DNA of 42,124 bases from contig JAGBDN010000062.1 of the NCBI GenBank assembly GCA_017937485.1, positions 1 to 42,124 on the forward strand, given 5' to 3'. The notes below the pieces were generated by a model. It was not told the DNA's origin, did no database searches, and saw only the letters and a list, made by a program, of their open reading frames with translations. The stretch is from Thermoguttaceae bacterium (GTDB taxonomy: Bacteria; Planctomycetota; Planctomycetia; Pirellulales; Thermoguttaceae). Of this stretch, positions 1 to 8,435 are shown one piece after another. The number at the start of each line of letters is the position of its first letter. Position 1 is the stretch's first letter. Position numbers and translations under genes: made by a program.

Positions 1-80
1 CCGTCGTTGAGCGCGTCGCGGATGTGGTCCCGCACGTCCGTGTCGCCGATTTATTCGTACGTTTGCGCGTTTCGGTCGAA

Positions 81-950
81 CTAGTTCAAAAGTTGCAACA
101 GCGGTTTTTTAATCGAGTTGCGACGCTTTTGGGCCTGGCTCTGCTTCGGGACAACCTTCCAAGGATCGACGAGCGAGTAAGGAAAATTTTCGTTATGATA
201 ATTTTCCCACCATATTTCACGTTCTCGCCGCTTGCTAATTTCGTCCCAATCCGCCCAATTCGGCTCTTCGTGCGGGACGACTTTCGCCGGCGGCGTCGGC
301 TCCGTATCGCTGGAATCCGTCCAACCCGTTTCCCAACGGCTCAAAAGGACGGCGACGCCTCTGGCGCCTTTAAGCGTTTCGCCGTCGGGACAATTTTTAT
401 ATTCGTCGGGAAGAATCGGGCCGACGGTGCGACGTTCCGGCCCCTCCGACGCGTAAACGTTCGTTCCAACCGTCCAAATCTTTTGTTTCCAAGGCTCGTA
501 AAACTCGTACCGTTTCGTTATTGGCGGTTCGCGGTAACGTTCCGGCGGCTCGACGTTTCCAACGACGCGTAGGACGTCGTCGGCTCGCAAATCGCCGGGG
601 GCATAATAGCCGATATACGCGTGAAACTGCGTCGGTAAACGCAAAACGTCTTGCATTTCCAGCGGTTCGGCAAACGAGCCTTCGAACAGGCGAAGGAGCA
701 GGCGGCGTCGGCCTTGGTTCCAGTCGGGGAGTAGAATTTCGTAAACGACTTGTCCGTAAATATATCCGCGAGGCGAGACGACGGGGCGCTCCTTCCTGTT
801 CAACCAGCCTTCAAGGTAACTGGGGCGCACTTCGCAATAACGTTCGGTGGAAATTTCGAAAACGTCGCCGAGTTTTAGACGAATTCGAATGAGTTCTTGG
901 TCGGTAATATTAGTCGACGGGAGGCGCGGGTCGTTGCATTCGTATTTCAT
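81..950 (-). CDS. Hypothetical protein, 289 aa
   Basis: I do not recognise a family. The start at 950 is supported by an AAGGAG-type ribosome binding site just upstream on the minus strand. There is no signal peptide or membrane segment, so it is probably cytoplasmic. The first 120 residues look like a mixed alpha/beta domain (PRGYIYGQVVYEILLPDW, LLLRLFEGSF). The C-terminal third is highly charged and Trp/Glu-rich (NWADWDEISKRREREIWWENY) and ends in a basic tail. The next gene on the same strand starts at 1920 and about 400 bases separate them, so an operon is not clear. No catalytic motif is visible. It is probably real, because it has a good start site and normal composition, but its function is unknown. 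Confidence 0.6.
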   Translation of the reverse strand: MKYECNDPRLPSTNITDQELIRIRLKLGDVFEISTERYCEVRPSYLEGWLNRKERPVVSPRGYIYGQVVYEILLPDWNQGRRRLLLRLFEGSFAEPLEMQDVLRLPTQFHAYIGYYAPGDLRADDVLRVVGNVEPPERYREPPITKRYEFYEPWKQKIWTVGTNVYASEGPERRTVGPILPDEYKNCPDGETLKGARGVAVLLSRWETGWTDSSDTEPTPPAKVVPHEEPNWADWDEISKRREREIWWENYHNENFPYSLVDPWKVVPKQSQAQKRRNSIKKPLLQLLN

Positions 951-1359
951 TGGTTGCGCTCCTTAAACATAAGTCGCTGCGAAGGTTGATGTTGCGGCGG
1001 CAAAAACGGCTCCCGACGCGATTCTTTGGGGAGGGGCGACGCTTGGCTTTCCGGTGAAATTGCGCAACGTCGGTCGGGCGAAACGCGGCGAGAAAACCGG
1101 ACGCGCCGCCGCGACGCTATTCAGTATACCGCTTTTGAGAGCGATTTTCAAGGAAAAAACGAGAAATTTTTCGCGATTTGTTCGGCGTTTTTACCGTCGG
1201 CGGCGAAACGTTTGCGGCGGGAGAGAAAACGGCGTTTTTGACGGGGTTGGAACCAAGAAAACGAGAAGCGAAGGAAAGATAGAACGTTCGGAAGCGTTTT
1301 GGTTTTGACGCGACATCGCGTCGGCGGCGCCGCGTCGAAAAACGGGGGCGAATCGGCGT
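951..1359. other. Intergenic, no gene recognised
   Basis: About 400 bases between two minus-strand genes. Short open frames on both strands have arginine-rich, low-complexity translations and no ribosome binding sites. I see no RNA gene and no clear terminator. Confidence 0.4.
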
Positions 1360-1920
1360 TCATTCGCCGTTGCAGAGGGCGACGAAACCCGGGTCGAGCA
1401 GTTCCGCGCCGTTCGCTAACTCGTTGATTTCCAAGGTTTCCTCGTAGTATTCCAAGCCGTGAATCAAGACCGGAATCTCTCGACCCAAACGCGCTTTCAG
1501 GACGCCGTCGCGGCGCAAGCGTTGGACGACTCGAACGAGAATATCGTTGAACGCGCCTTCCAACGGCTCGCAAGCCTCCCAATCTTCCTCGTCGATTCCT
1601 TGCGACGCAACCCATTGCCGGATAAGCTCTTCCGCTTCCGCGTCGCCGCCGTGTTCGCAAAACGCGTCTTCGTCTTGGAGGAACCAAGCGTAATTCCAGC
1701 GAGCGTCGTTCGCGTCGCCGTCCGCTTCCTCCAACGCGCTTTCGTATTGGCGCTCCGTGTTGTAACCGATCGTAAGGCGCGGCTTGCACGGGTCGTCTTC
1801 GTCTTGCCAAGAATAAAACGACGCGACGTAAATATCGCTCTCGTTCCAACCGCTAATCGCGGCGACCGCTTTTTGGTAAATTTGCTCTTCGATTTTGAGC
1901 GCGAGCGTTTCCGTGTTCAT
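1360..1920 (-). CDS. Hypothetical protein, 186 aa, possible DUF4303-like
   Basis: A small acidic cytoplasmic protein. The ATG at 1920 follows an AAGGAG ribosome binding site. The N-terminal half has an IYVASFYSWQDEDDPCKPRLTIGYNTE stretch in two parts (IYVASFYSWQDEDD, then PRLTIGYNTE) followed by ARWNYAWFLQDE. This beta-strand plus 'YNTE' plus 'WNYA' pattern resembles DUF4303-type and related immunity-like small proteins, but the resemblance is from memory and weak. The C-terminal half (ILVRVVQRLRRDGVL) is helical. No signal peptide or membrane segment is present. The neighbouring gene at 81-950 is also unrecognised. No toxin gene is visible next to it, so an immunity role has no contextual support. 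Confidence 0.6.
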   Translation of the reverse strand: MNTETLALKIEEQIYQKAVAAISGWNESDIYVASFYSWQDEDDPCKPRLTIGYNTERQYESALEEADGDANDARWNYAWFLQDEDAFCEHGGDAEAEELIRQWVASQGIDEEDWEACEPLEGAFNDILVRVVQRLRRDGVLKARLGREIPVLIHGLEYYEETLEINELANGAELLDPGFVALCNGE

Positions 1921-2302
1921 TGTATAACTCCTTGAATAAGAGGCGTTGAAGATTTAGGGCGACGCGGCGTCCGCGTCCGGTCGTCTTGACGCTAACTATT
2001 GTAAATTTAGCGACGTTTGGCGTCAAGATTTTTGGGCGATTTTGGGGCGATTTTGGGGCGACCGGCGCCGTTTTTCGCGGTTGCGACGTTTGCAACGTCG
2101 ACGGTTGCGGAAGAGGCCGCCGCGCCTTGAACGAGAATCGGCAAACGCCGTTTCGTCGACGTTCGCCGAACGTAAGAGTTGAAAACGCGCCGTTTGAGGG
2201 GGAAGCGTCAAACGAGAAAGAAAGCGAAAGGGCGCCGCGTCGACCGGATTCCGGAGAAAACGGTCGGCGCGGCTAACCCTTGCGAAGGTTGGCGTTAAGC
2301 GA
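1921..2302. other. Intergenic, short G-rich direct repeats
   Basis: About 380 bases. Around 2030-2062 the word TTTTGGGGCGA occurs in close tandem (roughly three copies). I see no gene, tRNA or strong terminator; the hairpin AACCCTTGCGAAGGTT near 2275-2290 lacks a T-tract. Confidence 0.35.
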
Positions 2303-4819
2303 TCATTCGACCGTAATCTCGACGACCAGCGCGGAGTACGACGGCGCTTCGACGACGATCTTGCCGTCGACGATCTTCGCTTCGACCGAGCGCGGAACAA
2401 TGCGGTTGGCGGCGCCAATGTCGTTGCGTTGACGCAACTTAGCTTTCGCGTCGGCGGCTTCAGGCGAAACGACCGTCGCTTTGACGGCTTTCGCTTTCGC
2501 GTCGGCGAGGGCGACGCGGTACTCGACGTCGGTTTCGCGGTTGTTCACGGCCTTGAAATACAACGTTTTACCGTCTTCCGATTTCGTCGCGACGGCGTTG
2601 ATGACCGGCGTTTTGCCGTTCATATCGGCGACGTCCGATTTTAGCTCGACGCGGTTCGGAGCGTAAGATTCGCGCCAAAGTTTCATCACGACGTAGTTCG
2701 GCGCCGGGAACCATTGGTCGTTGTCGAAGTTGACGAACGCGTTGTCCCAAGCGGTCGCCGAGACGTGCCGCAGGAAGAGGGCCGGGGCCGCGATTTCCAG
2801 CGTGTCGCCGACGCGTTCGAAGCAGTTCAAAATCCCGCCCGCGTGCAGGCCGGTGCGCCAGTCGGTCGATTGCGCGTTCCATTCGGAGTCGAACATCTTA
2901 ATCGCTTTGTTCGGCGACTTAGCGATCATATCGCGACGCGATTCGAAGAAATATTGGTTTTCCCAAGGATTCTTAACGAAGCCGTTCGGGTCGTCGTAAC
3001 GGTGCGTCGACAGATAGTCGAAATACTCGCCGGCGCCGTTCAGAATCGCGGAGTCCCAAGCGTCGCGGTCGCCCATCCAAGAGCCGCAAGCGATGATTTT
3101 GACGTTCGGGTCGATCGCCTTCCAACGCGGGACGAGTTCCTTGATGATCGAAATGTAACGTTGCACCGGGGTGTCGGAGCCGCGAACTTCGTTGTCGATT
3201 TCCCAATATTTGACGCCGTAAGGTTCCGGATGACCGTTCTTAGCGCGGACGGCGCCCCATTTCGACGTCGCCGGGCCGTTGCAGTATTCGAACCAGTCGA
3301 CCGCCTCTTGAATCCAGTCGACGCCGTTCACCGACGGGCCGACCGCGTCCGTCCATTGCTTCGTGCCGACGTTGACGACCATAATCGGTTCCGCGCCAAC
3401 TTCGCGACAGAATGTAATAAACTCGTCGAGCCCGAACGAGTTGACGTCGACGTCGTTCCAAAGTTCGAGCGGATACGACACGCGGTCGTCTTGCGGGCCG
3501 ATCCCGGATTTCCAACGGTAAGCCGACGCGTAACAGCCGCCCGGCCAACGAATTAGCTTCGGTTGGATTTCTTTAATCGCGTTGAGCAGGTCGGGGCGGA
3601 AGCCTTTCGAATTTTCGGCCCAAGAGCGGGGGAAAACCGAGATTTGGTCGACGTCGAGCGACGCGCCGTCGTTCGGAGCGAGCGTCAACTTGATCGACCC
3701 GGCGTCGGTCGTCGCGGGGGCTTTGAATTCGCCGACGTACTTGACCCAACCGTCTTTAGCGTCGACCGCGAACGCTTTTTCGGACGCCGTTTCGCCGTCT
3801 TTGACCGCGGAGGCGAAGGTCGCTTTCCCGGCGCCGCGAGCCCAGAAGGAGTAGTCGTAAGTTTCGCCTTCTTGGAACGCGAAATTCGGTTGCGAAATCG
3901 CGCCTAACCCGTTGAAACGGACGTATTTCGCGCTGTTGCGAGCGTCGCCGGTTTTGCGTTCGGCGTCGCCTTCGACTTTCCAGAAACGAACGTCGACTTT
4001 AGCGTTTTTGAGCGCGACCGGTTTTTCGGAAGTCGAGTCGTACAGCGTTTTACGGTTCATGTCGCGAACCAAAACCGTCCCGAACTCGGCGCGAGTTCCC
4101 CAAGTCCCGACGCCGACGCAACCCGATTTCGGCGCGTCGTCGGCGAAGTCGGCGACTTCGAGAACTAACTCTTGATCCATAAAGACTTTAATGTTGGCGC
4201 CGACGACTTGAACGCGGAAGTCGTAAATCCGCCCGTTTTCAATCGCCGGGAACGGTTTGCGCTCGCCGACCGTAACGCGGCGACCGTTCGTCGCGGGCGT
4301 TTCCTTTTCGATCGCGATGAACTTGTTTTCCCAACCGCCGACGTTGACCCAGTAATAGCTCGACTGATCCGGCGCGGCGCGGAACATCAGGAGGAAACCT
4401 TCGGAACCGTCGATTTTTCGGGCGGTTACGCGAATATCGTAATCGGTCCAAGGGGCGTCGCCTTGCAGTTCGGCGCCGAGGAGAAGGCGGCGGTCGTTCG
4501 CGCGGGAGTCCTGCTTGATAACGCCGTCGGCCCAGCTCCAGCTTTGGTCGGTTCCGGCCTCGAGGGAGCGGTTCCAAACGAGTTCGCCCCAAAGCCCGCC
4601 GTTGCAGGAGTTGTAAATATGTTCGAGGAAGTGCGAGTAAACTTTTTCGTCGATTTTATTGACGACGTTTTGCGAAACGATCGTCGCGTCGACCGGGTCG
4701 GCGGCGAAGAGGGACGGCGCCCCCAACGAAACGGCGGCGAGGGCGAGCGCGGCGCCCGACGTTTTGAGCGAGTTGAACGGTCGTCCGAAAACGAACGAAC
4801 GGAGCGAAGGTCGCGACAT
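2303..4819 (-). CDS. Secreted GH51-type alpha-L-arabinofuranosidase
   Basis: Predicted exported enzyme removing alpha-L-arabinofuranosyl side chains from plant polysaccharides. I use the ATG at 4819 (838 aa) because GGGAG lies just upstream and it begins a good signal peptide (basic start, SGAALALAAVSLGA, cleavage near SLFA-ADP). The reading frame stays open to 4915, but without a supported start. After the GH51-like N-terminal motif (YSHFLEHIYN) come a laminin-G/DUF1080-like insert (about residues 90-260) and a carbohydrate-binding-like beta domain (about 265-400). The catalytic barrel follows, with LIRWPGGCYASAYRW near 422-436, acid/base Glu544 in YWEIDNE and nucleophile Glu646 in MFDSEWN. 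A C-terminal beta domain closes the protein. The start is divergent from the aminotransferase. Activity could be another GH51 specificity; family assignment is firm. Confidence 0.88.
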   Translation of the reverse strand: MSRPSLRSFVFGRPFNSLKTSGAALALAAVSLGAPSLFAADPVDATIVSQNVVNKIDEKVYSHFLEHIYNSCNGGLWGELVWNRSLEAGTDQSWSWADGVIKQDSRANDRRLLLGAELQGDAPWTDYDIRVTARKIDGSEGFLLMFRAAPDQSSYYWVNVGGWENKFIAIEKETPATNGRRVTVGERKPFPAIENGRIYDFRVQVVGANIKVFMDQELVLEVADFADDAPKSGCVGVGTWGTRAEFGTVLVRDMNRKTLYDSTSEKPVALKNAKVDVRFWKVEGDAERKTGDARNSAKYVRFNGLGAISQPNFAFQEGETYDYSFWARGAGKATFASAVKDGETASEKAFAVDAKDGWVKYVGEFKAPATTDAGSIKLTLAPNDGASLDVDQISVFPRSWAENSKGFRPDLLNAIKEIQPKLIRWPGGCYASAYRWKSGIGPQDDRVSYPLELWNDVDVNSFGLDEFITFCREVGAEPIMVVNVGTKQWTDAVGPSVNGVDWIQEAVDWFEYCNGPATSKWGAVRAKNGHPEPYGVKYWEIDNEVRGSDTPVQRYISIIKELVPRWKAIDPNVKIIACGSWMGDRDAWDSAILNGAGEYFDYLSTHRYDDPNGFVKNPWENQYFFESRRDMIAKSPNKAIKMFDSEWNAQSTDWRTGLHAGGILNCFERVGDTLEIAAPALFLRHVSATAWDNAFVNFDNDQWFPAPNYVVMKLWRESYAPNRVELKSDVADMNGKTPVINAVATKSEDGKTLYFKAVNNRETDVEYRVALADAKAKAVKATVVSPEAADAKAKLRQRNDIGAANRIVPRSVEAKIVDGKIVVEAPSYSALVVEITVE

Positions 4820-5460
4820 AAAAATCTCCCGCGTCCGACGAGCGGCAAACTCGGCGGAACGTTGCGTTAAAATAAGAAGACTTGGCGAAAAATGCCGAAC
4901 GAGCGGCCGTTCCAACGACGGAACGTTTTAATCTTAACAAAAGCGGCGTCGATTTTCAAGCGTCGCGGCGCAATTTTTCGAAAATTAACGTTTTTTTTCG
5001 ACCGGCGCGACCGACTTCGGCGAAACGAGCGGGCGGGAAACGTCGGAAAAGGGAAAAATCGTCGAAAAATCGGGACGCGCCGGATAAAACGTCTCGACGT
5101 CGGGAAATTTTGGGGTAAAATAACTTAATATGCGCCTATTTTTTTGCGTTTCTCGCCCGATTTTACCGGTCGCGCCGGTTTTGACGACAGACCAAGCGGA
5201 CGGCAAACGAGGCGGAGAAGGGCGGCGGAAAACGGGCCCTATAGTAATAAGGACAAAATCGCGTTCGACTTTTTTGCGTCGGCGCGCTTTAAATAACGGT
5301 ATTTTAACGGATTGCGAGCGGAAAACGGCGAAACGGGCCGCGTTCGACGGCGAAAACGTCGGAGAGCGGGAAATCGGCTCGACGCTTAACGCTCGACGGC
5401 GCCTCGAACGACGCCGCGTTTTTCGGTCGACGCAAGTCGGCTTGTTAGAAAGGTTACGCA
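4820..5460. other. Divergent intergenic region
   Basis: About 640 bases between the minus-strand GH51 gene and the plus-strand aminotransferase, so both promoters should lie here. I cannot assign convincing -35/-10 pairs. An open frame from about 5130 running into the aminotransferase start has no ribosome binding site and a basic low-complexity translation, so it is not called as a gene. Confidence 0.4.
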
Positions 5461-6576
5461 ATGTACGATAAATGGCTTTCCGATCGTTCGCGCAAGTTCG
5501 ATTCGTCCGGCATCCGCAAGGTCTTCGACCTCGGCGCCAAGCTGGAAAACCCGATCAACCTCTCCATCGGCCAACCGGACTTCGATATGCCGCAACCCTC
5601 GAAAGACGCCGCGATCGAAGCGATTAACGCCGGGAAGAGCGGTTACACGCCGACGCAAGGCGTTAAACCGTTGATCGACCGCCTGCAAGCGAACGTCGAC
5701 GCCGAATATAACGACCCGAACCGCAAGGTTTTCGTTACCAGCGGGACGAGCGGCGGGCTCCTCTTGGCCGCGTTGGCGTTCGTCAACCCCGGCGACGAAG
5801 TGATCCTTTTCGACCCCTATTTCGTTATGTACGAATCGTTGGTGAAGATGGTCGGCGCGACGCCGGTTTGTATCGACACTTACCCGGACTTCAAGTACGA
5901 CCTCGACAAAGTCGCCGCCGCGATCACGCCGAAAACGAAGATGATTATCTTCAACTCTCCGGCGAACCCGACCGGCGTCGTCGCGACCCGCGAAGAAGTC
6001 GAAGGGATCGCTAAGTTGGCCGCCGATAACGAGATTCTCCTCGTCAGCGACGAAATTTACCGTTGCTTCTCGCACGGCGCGTTCACGTCTCCGGCGCAAT
6101 TCAACCCGCACACGCTCGTTTTGGACGGGTTCAGCAAGTCGCACGGGATGCCCGGTTGGCGCGTCGGTTTCGCGCACGGCCCGGCGGAACTGATTCAAAC
6201 GATGTTGAAATTCCAACAATACACGTTCGTCTGCGCGCCGCACGCCGCTCAATGGGCCGCGCTTAAGTCGCTCGACGTCGATATTTCGGAACACGTCGAA
6301 GCGTTCCGCCGCAAACGCGATATGCTGATCGAAGGCCTCTCCGACCTTTACGACCTCGGCAACCCGGTCGGCGCGTTCTATATGTTCCCGAAAGCGCCTT
6401 GGGGAACCGCTTCCGAGTTCGTCGAAAAAGCGATTACGAAGTATAAGACGCTCGTTATCCCGGGGAACGTTTTCAGTCGTCGCGACGAATGCTTCCGCTT
6501 GTCTTACGCCGCGAGCGTCGAGACGATCGAACGCGGTATCGACGCGTTGCGCAAGTTGGCGAAAGACCCGAACTGA
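5461..6576 (+). CDS. PLP-dependent class I/II aminotransferase
   Basis: Cytoplasmic fold-type I aminotransferase of the aspartate aminotransferase superfamily, which transfers an amino group between an amino acid and a 2-oxo acid using PLP. At 371 aa the length is normal. Family landmarks are visible in order: LSIGQPDF near residue 34, GYTPTQG near 61, the cofactor-loop region TSGTSGG at 93, NSPANPTG around 165-172, SDEIY with Asp197, and the PLP lysine Lys226 in DGFSKSHGMPGWRVG. A C-terminal arginine in CFRLSYA fits the carboxylate-binding position. The ATG at 5461 has GAAAGG upstream. Substrate cannot be fixed from sequence; aspartate or an aromatic amino acid is plausible. It stands alone, divergent from the GH51 gene. 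Confidence 0.9.
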   Translation: MYDKWLSDRSRKFDSSGIRKVFDLGAKLENPINLSIGQPDFDMPQPSKDAAIEAINAGKSGYTPTQGVKPLIDRLQANVDAEYNDPNRKVFVTSGTSGGLLLAALAFVNPGDEVILFDPYFVMYESLVKMVGATPVCIDTYPDFKYDLDKVAAAITPKTKMIIFNSPANPTGVVATREEVEGIAKLAADNEILLVSDEIYRCFSHGAFTSPAQFNPHTLVLDGFSKSHGMPGWRVGFAHGPAELIQTMLKFQQYTFVCAPHAAQWAALKSLDVDISEHVEAFRRKRDMLIEGLSDLYDLGNPVGAFYMFPKAPWGTASEFVEKAITKYKTLVIPGNVFSRRDECFRLSYAASVETIERGIDALRKLAKDPN

Positions 6577-6809
6577 CGGTTTTTCCGACGTCAAAACAAC
6601 GAAGCGAACGCGGAATCCGATTGACGTTAACCCGTCGAGCGACGGCGTTTAAGAACGGCGTTCGACCGGTTCCGCGTTTCGGCGTTTTGAAATTTTTCGA
6701 CGCGCTTTTTCAGCTCGGCGGTCTCGGCGACTTCCGAGCCGTTCGGCGTTTCTTGCGGCGACTCGAAAGCGCGTTTATCTGGCGATTATCTTGAAAGGAG
6801 ACGCGAACG

Positions 6810-8264
6810 ATGCGAAAAGAACGAAACTTGAAACGGCGCTTCCGGAATCGTCGAGCGGCGATAAGTCTTTTGAGCGCGGCGCTTGCGCTGGGCGTCGGGA
6901 CGGCGTTCGCGGCGGCGCCGTCGGCGAAGTTGGTCGGCGATTGGCGAGTCGAAACGGAAGTCGCCGGGAAGACGGTCGCTTTCGACGTCGCGCCGACGAC
7001 TTGGAAGACGGTCGTCGACGAGAAATACGACGCCTTGCCGACGTTCAATCCGGGCGCCGCGCCTTGGGCGAAAGGGCAAGTGTTGAACGCCGTCGACGCT
7101 TGCGAATGCGCCGTCGCGGGCGCGCTCGACCCGGCGTCGGTCGTCGTTAAGCTGGCGGCGACCGGCGAAACGTTGGAGCGCGGGAAAGATTATCAGTTCG
7201 ACGACGCTTGGTCGGCGCTCGGACGGCTCGACGGCGGGAAAATCGCTGCAAACGCCGCCGTTTTGGTTACTTACCGCTGCGTCGCGTCGCGAATCGACTC
7301 TCTTGTTTTGAACGCCGACGGTTCGACGGAACTCTTGCAAGGCGAACCGCGCGTTCTTTCGCCGCAACCGCCGACGCTCGAAAAAGGTCAAAAGCGTCTC
7401 GTCAACGTTTATACGACCGGCCCGATCGCTAAGTTGAGCGAATCCAACGTTTTCCCGATCGACGAAGCGTTCGCGGAAACGAACCCGGGGAACGCCGATA
7501 CGTTCGTTTCCGGCGTCGCGAAGTTTAACGCCGACCCGGCGAACGGCGTGCCGGCGGTTCCGAGCGTCTCCGACGTCGGCGCGGCGAAGCGGTTCCTCCC
7601 GAAAACTTGGGCGAAACTGACGTCCGGCGCCGAGGTGCGGATTCTCGCTTGGGGGGACAGCGTTACCGCCTGCGGGTACATTCCGGACGAATGCCGTTGG
7701 CAAGTTCGCTTCGTCGAACGTCTGCGCAAACTCTTCCCGCAAGCGAAGATAACGTTGATGACGGAAGCTTGGGGCGGGCGCAGCAGCGACTCGTACCGCA
7801 ACGAGCCGCCGGGGAGCGCGAAGAATTACGCCGAAAAAGTTTTGGCGCTCAAACCGGACTTGATTATTTCCGAGTTCGTCAACGACGCGTATATGAACGA
7901 AGAAACGGTCGCGCGGCGGTACGGCGAAATGCGCGCCGACTTTGAAAATATCGGCGCCGAGTGGGTGATTATGGGCCCGCATTACGTTCGCCCGGACTGG
8001 ATGGGGCTGACGTCGGAACGCAACTGCGACGCCGACCCGCGCCAACTGACTCGCGGTCTCCGGAGTTTTTGCGCCGAAAACGGCGTTCCGTTCGCCGACG
8101 CGCCGACTCTTTACGGCAAACTGCACCGCGCGGGCGTTCCGTATTTGACGTTGATGACGAACAACATCAATCACCCGGACGCGTTCGGAATGGAGCTGTT
8201 CGCGATCGCCGCCGCGCGACTTTTTGAAGTCGGCGAGACGGCGGAAGCGTCGGAAACAAAATAA
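6810..8264 (+). CDS. Secreted SGNH/GDSL-family hydrolase
   Basis: Predicted exported esterase-like protein of 484 aa. The N-terminus is basic then hydrophobic (AAISLLSAALALGVG) with a likely cleavage after TAFAAA. Residues 40-260 form an N-terminal beta-rich domain of unknown role. The SGNH domain starts near 270: block I is ILAWGDSVTACGY with nucleophile Ser284, block II is around WGGRSS (Gly323), block III is SEFVND (Asn358), and the C-terminal block is NNINHPDAFG with His455. The usual Asp three residues before that His is Asn452 here, so the triad may be a dyad. Family members deacetylate xylan or other glycans; the GH51 gene nearby makes glycan deacylation plausible but unproven. A terminator follows at 8330. 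Confidence 0.82.
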   Translation: MRKERNLKRRFRNRRAAISLLSAALALGVGTAFAAAPSAKLVGDWRVETEVAGKTVAFDVAPTTWKTVVDEKYDALPTFNPGAAPWAKGQVLNAVDACECAVAGALDPASVVVKLAATGETLERGKDYQFDDAWSALGRLDGGKIAANAAVLVTYRCVASRIDSLVLNADGSTELLQGEPRVLSPQPPTLEKGQKRLVNVYTTGPIAKLSESNVFPIDEAFAETNPGNADTFVSGVAKFNADPANGVPAVPSVSDVGAAKRFLPKTWAKLTSGAEVRILAWGDSVTACGYIPDECRWQVRFVERLRKLFPQAKITLMTEAWGGRSSDSYRNEPPGSAKNYAEKVLALKPDLIISEFVNDAYMNEETVARRYGEMRADFENIGAEWVIMGPHYVRPDWMGLTSERNCDADPRQLTRGLRSFCAENGVPFADAPTLYGKLHRAGVPYLTLMTNNINHPDAFGMELFAIAAARLFEVGETAEASETK

Positions 8265-8329
8265 CGGCGCGACGTTAACGTAAGCGGCGACGGCGGTTTA
8301 CGGCGCGTCGCTTGATTGTTGAGAAAACG

Positions 8330-8369
8330 AAAAAAGCGAGTCGGCGGCGAACGTCGGCTCGCTTTTTTT
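8330..8369. terminator. Bidirectional intrinsic terminator
   Basis: An A-run leading into GCGAG pairs with CTCGC leading into a T-run, giving an 11 bp arm including the A/T flanks, with a small inner CG stem. It lies between the convergent SGNH gene (ends 8264) and MATE gene (ends 8436) and can serve both strands. Confidence 0.8.
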
Positions 8370-8435
8370 GTCGACGGGGCGCGGTTGAGCGGCGGGAGGT
8401 TAGTTGGCGGCTGAATATCGTTTAACGGCGGAACG

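Noticed and set aside
1360..1920. Toxin-immunity pair with the neighbouring 81-950 gene
   Set aside because: The similarity to immunity-type families is weak and the neighbour shows no toxin motif or linked secretion genes.
5386..6594. A 402-residue minus-strand open frame
   Set aside because: Mirror of the aminotransferase gene with no start signal.
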